Made by a program: the position numbers and the translations under genes. Shown here one piece after another: positions 5,892 through 8,489 of a stretch of DNA of 8,489 bases (positions are counted from its first letter, which is position 1; every line of letters begins with the position of its first letter). The notes below the pieces were generated by a model. That model searched no databases, was not told the DNA's origin, and worked only from the letters and a program-made list of their open reading frames with translations. This DNA is from Nostoc sp. CHAB 5715 (GTDB taxonomy: Bacteria > Cyanobacteriota > Cyanobacteriia > Cyanobacteriales > Nostocaceae): assembly GCF_020829685.1 (NCBI RefSeq), contig NZ_JAIVFR010000232.1, positions 1 to 8,489 of the forward strand. Reading direction: 5' to 3'.

Positions 5892-5966
5892 TAACCTGTT
5901 AACATTTTAGCTAACTTGTTATAATATCTCAACAAAGTTTTTATAGCTTTAATAACCTGTTATAAC
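5892..5966. promoter_or_regulatory. Three phased palindromic operators TAACYTGTTA
   Basis: TAACCTGTTA at 5892-5901, TAACTTGTTA at 5912-5921 and TAACCTGTTA at 5953-5962; the last two extend further as GTTATAA. Each is a self-palindrome (TAAC, two bases, GTTA). Their starts are 20 and 41 bases apart, two and four helical turns, so a bound protein would sit on one face of the DNA. The first is just downstream of the -10 box, the second lies in the promoter spacer, and the third is upstream of the -35 box: a layout for tight repression, perhaps by the protelomerase itself or by a plasmid repressor. Confidence 0.6.
5904..5932 (-). promoter_or_regulatory. Sigma-70-type promoter of the protelomerase gene
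   Basis: On the minus strand TTGAGA (5932-5927) and TAAAAT (5909-5904) are separated by exactly 17 bases. Transcription would start about 25-30 bases before the ATG at 5870. It overlaps the TAACYTGTTA operators. Confidence 0.6.
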
Positions 5967-5999
5967 AACTTAAGGGAGGTTGTTAGCCTCCCTTAAGTT
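5967..5999 (-). terminator. 33-nt perfect hairpin between membrane protein and protelomerase
   Basis: aacttaagggagg (5967-5979) pairs without mismatch with cctcccttaagtt (5987-5999) around a 7-base loop. It starts five bases after the stop codon of the small membrane-protein gene and ends just before the first operator of the protelomerase promoter. There is no T-run on either side, so it is either a weak terminator or mRNA 3'-end stabiliser, or a DNA hairpin with another job. Confidence 0.6.
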
Positions 6000-6003
6000 C
6001 TAC

Positions 6004-6174
6004 TCACTTTGGCAATTGTTTTTGTGGCTGTATCAGAGAGTTACCAGAGTTAACTGGTTGACTTGTCAATCTTCCTGCTACGGTTCCTACTCCCACAAGC
6101 CCGATCATGCTGAAAATGATTAGCATAAGAAGGCAAGTCGCTAATGCTAAAGACGTGTAGCGATCGCTTCTCAA
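6004..6174 (-). CDS. Small single-span membrane protein
   Basis: A 56-residue frame. After a short basic head (RSDRYTS) comes one long hydrophobic segment, residues 8-34 (LALATCLLMLIIFSMIGLVG, then VGTVAG), followed by a polar Gln/Pro/Asn-rich tail (RLTSQPVNSGNSLIQPQKQLPK). By the positive-inside rule the head should face the cytoplasm. The only start that keeps the whole helix is TTG at 6174-6172; an upstream TGA closes the frame, and the GGGAA before the TTG is too close to be a good ribosome-binding site. It lies between the HNH gene and the protelomerase on the same strand. I do not recognise the family; a holin-like or membrane-anchoring role would be speculation. The alternative overlapping frame (from ATG at 6191) gives no sensible protein. 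Confidence 0.45.
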   Translation of the reverse strand: MRSDRYTSLALATCLLMLIIFSMIGLVGVGTVAGRLTSQPVNSGNSLIQPQKQLPK

Positions 6175-6207
6175 ATTCCCAGTTAACCATCATAAATTGC
6201 ACGCTTA

Positions 6208-6588
6208 TTAAACAGGAAAATTTAGATACCCATACTCGCCAAAATATTTACAAGAAGCTTTGTCGTAAGCTTTTGCGGCATCGATTGAATTATTAAATGT
6301 TCCCAAGCAAATAGTTTTATTGTTTACTTGTATGCGTGAATGCCATTTTTGCTTTTGCTTTATCCAATAAACACCTCTGTACCCTGTTGTGTTATTAGAC
6401 CGTTTTTGACTATTGGCATTGTTTAAGCTGAATGTGGCTAATCTAAGGTTTTCTCGGCGATTATCTAGTGGATTTCTATTTATATGATCTACTAGAAACC
6501 CCTCAATATTTAGACCCATCCTTTCAGCAACAAATTTATGAAAGTACAGATTTAAGTATTTGCCTTTTACTCTTGTACCACGCATCAC
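6208..6588 (-). CDS. HNH endonuclease with AP2 DNA-binding domain
   Basis: From GTG (6588-6586) the protein has 126 residues. Residues about 16-60 (YFHKFVAERMGLNIEGFLVD, then HINRNPLDNRRENLRLAT) are a classic HNH_3 nuclease: VDHINRNPLDNRRENLR holds the metal-binding histidine and asparagines. Residues about 65-124 (GYRGVYWIKQKQKWHSRI, then LGTFNNSIDAAKAYDKAS and YLNFP) form an AP2 domain, the DNA-recognition module of mobile HNH-AP2 genes. It is a probable free-standing homing endonuclease. The frame continues upstream without a stop to 6678 and encodes SEDIELLENFTWRIGKGDYV, the normal front of this family, so the true protein is longer but lacks an ATG; see the findings. It separates the ATPase gene from the membrane-protein gene and was probably inserted there. 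Confidence 0.8.
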   Translation of the reverse strand: MMRGTRVKGKYLNLYFHKFVAERMGLNIEGFLVDHINRNPLDNRRENLRLATFSLNNANSQKRSNNTTGYRGVYWIKQKQKWHSRIQVNNKTICLGTFNNSIDAAKAYDKASCKYFGEYGYLNFPV

Positions 6589-6781
6589 ATAATCACCTTT
6601 ACCAATTCGCCATGTAAAATTTTCAAGCAGTTCTATGTCTTCTGAACTGTATAAAACAATGTGGGATTTAATTATTATTTACCAGTCCATATTAGTTACT
6701 CTGTTTAATTAGGGTTAACGCTCGTTTATTAGCCAATAGACAATAGTCGAAACATCGTCAAGCTCATTAAAGTTCATATAT

Positions 6782-8353
6782 TTATTTCCAGACTATCTTA
6801 TTGCTAACTGTGCGCTTTTTGCAGCCTAGACAGCGATATCTATCGTCATTTTGTAGCTTTAAATTTGCGCTTCCGCAGTGGGGACTTGTGCCAGATTGGT
6901 GACTACCCCCTATAGTTGTTTTTGGTGGCAAGCTTACCATTTGACCATTGCTTGGTGTATAAGGCTTTGAGCTTTCAGTCTCTAGTCCGTTGCCAATTGT
7001 GCCAGGGGACTTGGCAAGCCTTGCCAGTCGCTTTGTCTCCTCTATTTCTTGATAGTTAAAGCTGACTTTATCTAGATTAGGTAAAAAGTAAAGCTTAGGT
7101 GAGCGAGAGTCAACTACTAAGGCTACTCTTAATAATCTGGCATCATCGGTAACTAACTCGTTTTTATGGTCGATATATTCTTCTATAGCGTCTAAGTTAC
7201 GGGTCAACTTAGCCAAGTTAGACTCACTGTTTTTACCTTTACCGTAAGTATTTAGATAATGTCTAATTTTGGGAATGCCGATGATTATTTCGGTAAAGAG
7301 TGACCTATCATCATTGGTAAAACCTGGGATTTGTTTAGTCATCACTGATTGACCCGACACAATCCAGCCAATGTTATTGTGTCCAAACTGTTTAAAAATC
7401 TTCTTAAGGTTTTCCCCTGCCTTGTATGGTTCACTGCAAGAATTTAGAGTGTTGTCAAGTTCATCCCATGCCCAAATTTGAAAGAAATTAGCAGCGAATG
7501 TGGGGTTTTGAACTCTAAAATTCCCGTCGTCTAGGCAATCATCAAAGGATTTAATCGCGGCTGTTGTGTCGCCATACTTAAGGAAATGCTCTAAAGGATA
7601 GTTGCTATCTTTGAGTGAAGCAACAGCACCAGGATAAGACACTGTAACCAGAGTATTAGGCACTTTCTCACCCTTGCCAGTATTACCGCGAGTGCAACCA
7701 GCTTTTAATATTTCGCTGATCATCACGGCTGTTGTAGGTGTTTTTCCAACGCCCGGATCTGCTATCAGCCGATAACGAATTGGGTGACTGACTACATAGT
7801 TAATAAATTCGTCAGGAGTCCCAACCATTAACTTAATTTCATCTGCTTTGATAGCTGGCTCCATACGGTAGCTGACCACAATACAGTCGGTTACTTCCAA
7901 CTTTCTAACAGAAGTAATTTTGAATAGTCCTAACTTTTTAGCAATTGTCTCAGAGTGCTGGTTAATAGCCTCTACAACGGCTTTGGGATGCACAGAGTGC
8001 GAATACCCATAACCAATGTCTACAACGCCGTCAGGCTTCACCTGGAACCCTTTAACGCTCAAAGCCAAGCTGATATCACTAAACAGGTTACGGGCTATTT
8101 CATTAGCAATTTTCCCGTTGATATCAAAACCAAAGTCACCATACACGGGTTCTACTAAATCACCTTGCAATTCATGCTGTAGTTGACCTACACGCATATT
8201 AAGCAGTTCAATCTGCTCTAGATAGTTTTCGCGCTCTTGATCCACAGATTGATTGATTTCATCTAAATTATCGTTGTAGCTACTCGCTAAACTCTTGATA
8301 ATTTCAGCTTTGCTTTGATGTCCGTGTGCTACTTTCTCACTCCAGTTTTGCAA
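6782..8353 (-). CDS. P-loop ATPase with N-terminal coiled coil and C-terminal zinc ribbon
   Basis: A protein of 523 residues. Residues about 25-65 look like a coiled coil (VDQERENYLEQIELLNMRVG). The ATPase core spans about 185-360: Walker A DPGVGKTP (199-206, Lys204), Walker B QIWAWDELD (292-300, Asp297 and Glu298) and a sensor-like strand GWIVSGQSV (329-337). After a Gly/Ser/Pro linker the C-terminus holds a zinc ribbon, SPHCGS...RYRCLGCKKR, with Cys493, Cys508 and Cys511 but serine at the expected first cysteine. This suggests a DNA-binding AAA/RecA-fold motor; replication, partition or DNA-transfer roles are all possible and I cannot name the family. The start is TTG at 8353, with AGG immediately before it (poor spacing); the frame is closed by TGA seven codons upstream, so no ATG start is available. 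It leads the minus-strand block ending in the protelomerase. Confidence 0.7.
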   Translation of the reverse strand: MQNWSEKVAHGHQSKAEIIKSLASSYNDNLDEINQSVDQERENYLEQIELLNMRVGQLQHELQGDLVEPVYGDFGFDINGKIANEIARNLFSDISLALSVKGFQVKPDGVVDIGYGYSHSVHPKAVVEAINQHSETIAKKLGLFKITSVRKLEVTDCIVVSYRMEPAIKADEIKLMVGTPDEFINYVVSHPIRYRLIADPGVGKTPTTAVMISEILKAGCTRGNTGKGEKVPNTLVTVSYPGAVASLKDSNYPLEHFLKYGDTTAAIKSFDDCLDDGNFRVQNPTFAANFFQIWAWDELDNTLNSCSEPYKAGENLKKIFKQFGHNNIGWIVSGQSVMTKQIPGFTNDDRSLFTEIIIGIPKIRHYLNTYGKGKNSESNLAKLTRNLDAIEEYIDHKNELVTDDARLLRVALVVDSRSPKLYFLPNLDKVSFNYQEIEETKRLARLAKSPGTIGNGLETESSKPYTPSNGQMVSLPPKTTIGGSHQSGTSPHCGSANLKLQNDDRYRCLGCKKRTVSNKIVWK

Positions 8354-8369
8354 CCTGCTAAATTGTGCT

Positions 8370-8487
8370 TTGAATCATAATGTGGGAAAAATTTTGAACC
8401 ATAAATCGAGAAAGAGTTAACGCATTTTCGGACTTTCTCACCAATCCCAACATAAAGCTTTGAATCAAATCATGAGAGAGAGTTAAA
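8370..8487. repeat. 28-bp direct repeats upstream of the ATPase gene (iteron- or operator-like)
   Basis: Read on the minus strand, TTAACTCTCTCTC...GATTCAAA (8486-8459) and TTAACTCTTTCTC...GGTTCAAA (8420-8393) agree at 21 of 28 positions without gaps. A third, weaker copy ends TATGATTCAAA at about 8380-8370 and shares mainly the right half. They sit directly in front of the ATPase start, where autoregulatory operators, iterons or a partition site would lie. The array probably continues beyond the window, since one copy ends three bases from the edge. Confidence 0.6.
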
Positions 8488-8489
8488 AT

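Noticed and set aside
6715..6777. 20-residue minus-strand ORF (MNFNELDDVSTIVYWLINER) just after the ATPase stop
   Set aside because: It is too short to support as a gene. It could be the front of a gene interrupted by the HNH insertion, but nothing downstream continues it.
7955..8158. Plus-strand 67-codon frame
   Set aside because: It is antisense to the ATPase coding region, with no independent support.

Overview
The window looks like a piece of a plasmid or other extrachromosomal element from a filamentous, Nostoc/Anabaena-type cyanobacterium. The reasons are the moderate-to-low G+C, two copies of the cyanobacterial HIP1 octamer GCGATCGC (4245-4252 and 6160-6167), dispersed palindromic repeats of Nostocales type (748-922), a cyanobacterial-type CRISPR repeat, and a gene set of toxin-antitoxin modules, recombinases and orphan plasmid genes with no housekeeping gene. 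This is read from motifs; no database search was possible.

Left part (1-2690), accessory and maintenance genes. A ParE/RelE-type toxin runs off the left edge and overlaps its antitoxin (both minus strand). Two short plus-strand gene remnants (589-732 and 932-1123) flank a 175-bp palindromic repeat. A non-coding stretch with a large imperfect hairpin (1203-1277) precedes a small secreted protein of unknown function (1471-1908) that has its own terminator. A G-rich tandem repeat able to form a G-quadruplex (2071-2103) lies before a HicB-like/HicA toxin-antitoxin pair (2150-2614), closed by a strong bidirectional-looking terminator.

Middle part (2758-3954). A small, catalytically complete tyrosine recombinase ends inside the first, 5'-decayed repeat of an orphan six-repeat CRISPR array. 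There are no cas genes and no recognisable leader. A hairpin terminator at 3927-3954 separates this plus-strand block from the minus-strand block.

Right part (4002-8489), all on the minus strand, in transcription order: a P-loop ATPase with an N-terminal coiled coil and a C-terminal zinc ribbon (TTG start, preceded by 28-bp direct repeats); an HNH-AP2 homing-endonuclease-like gene; a 56-residue single-span membrane protein; a 33-nt hairpin; and a 622-residue protelomerase (telomere resolvase)-like protein. The last has its own clear promoter with three helically phased palindromic operators TAACYTGTTA. A protelomerase suggests that the replicon is, or derives from, a linear element with hairpin ends, or has retained such an enzyme for another job. 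No long perfect palindrome of the kind protelomerases resolve was found in the window. The protelomerase/ATPase/membrane-protein block is the best candidate for an under-described system.
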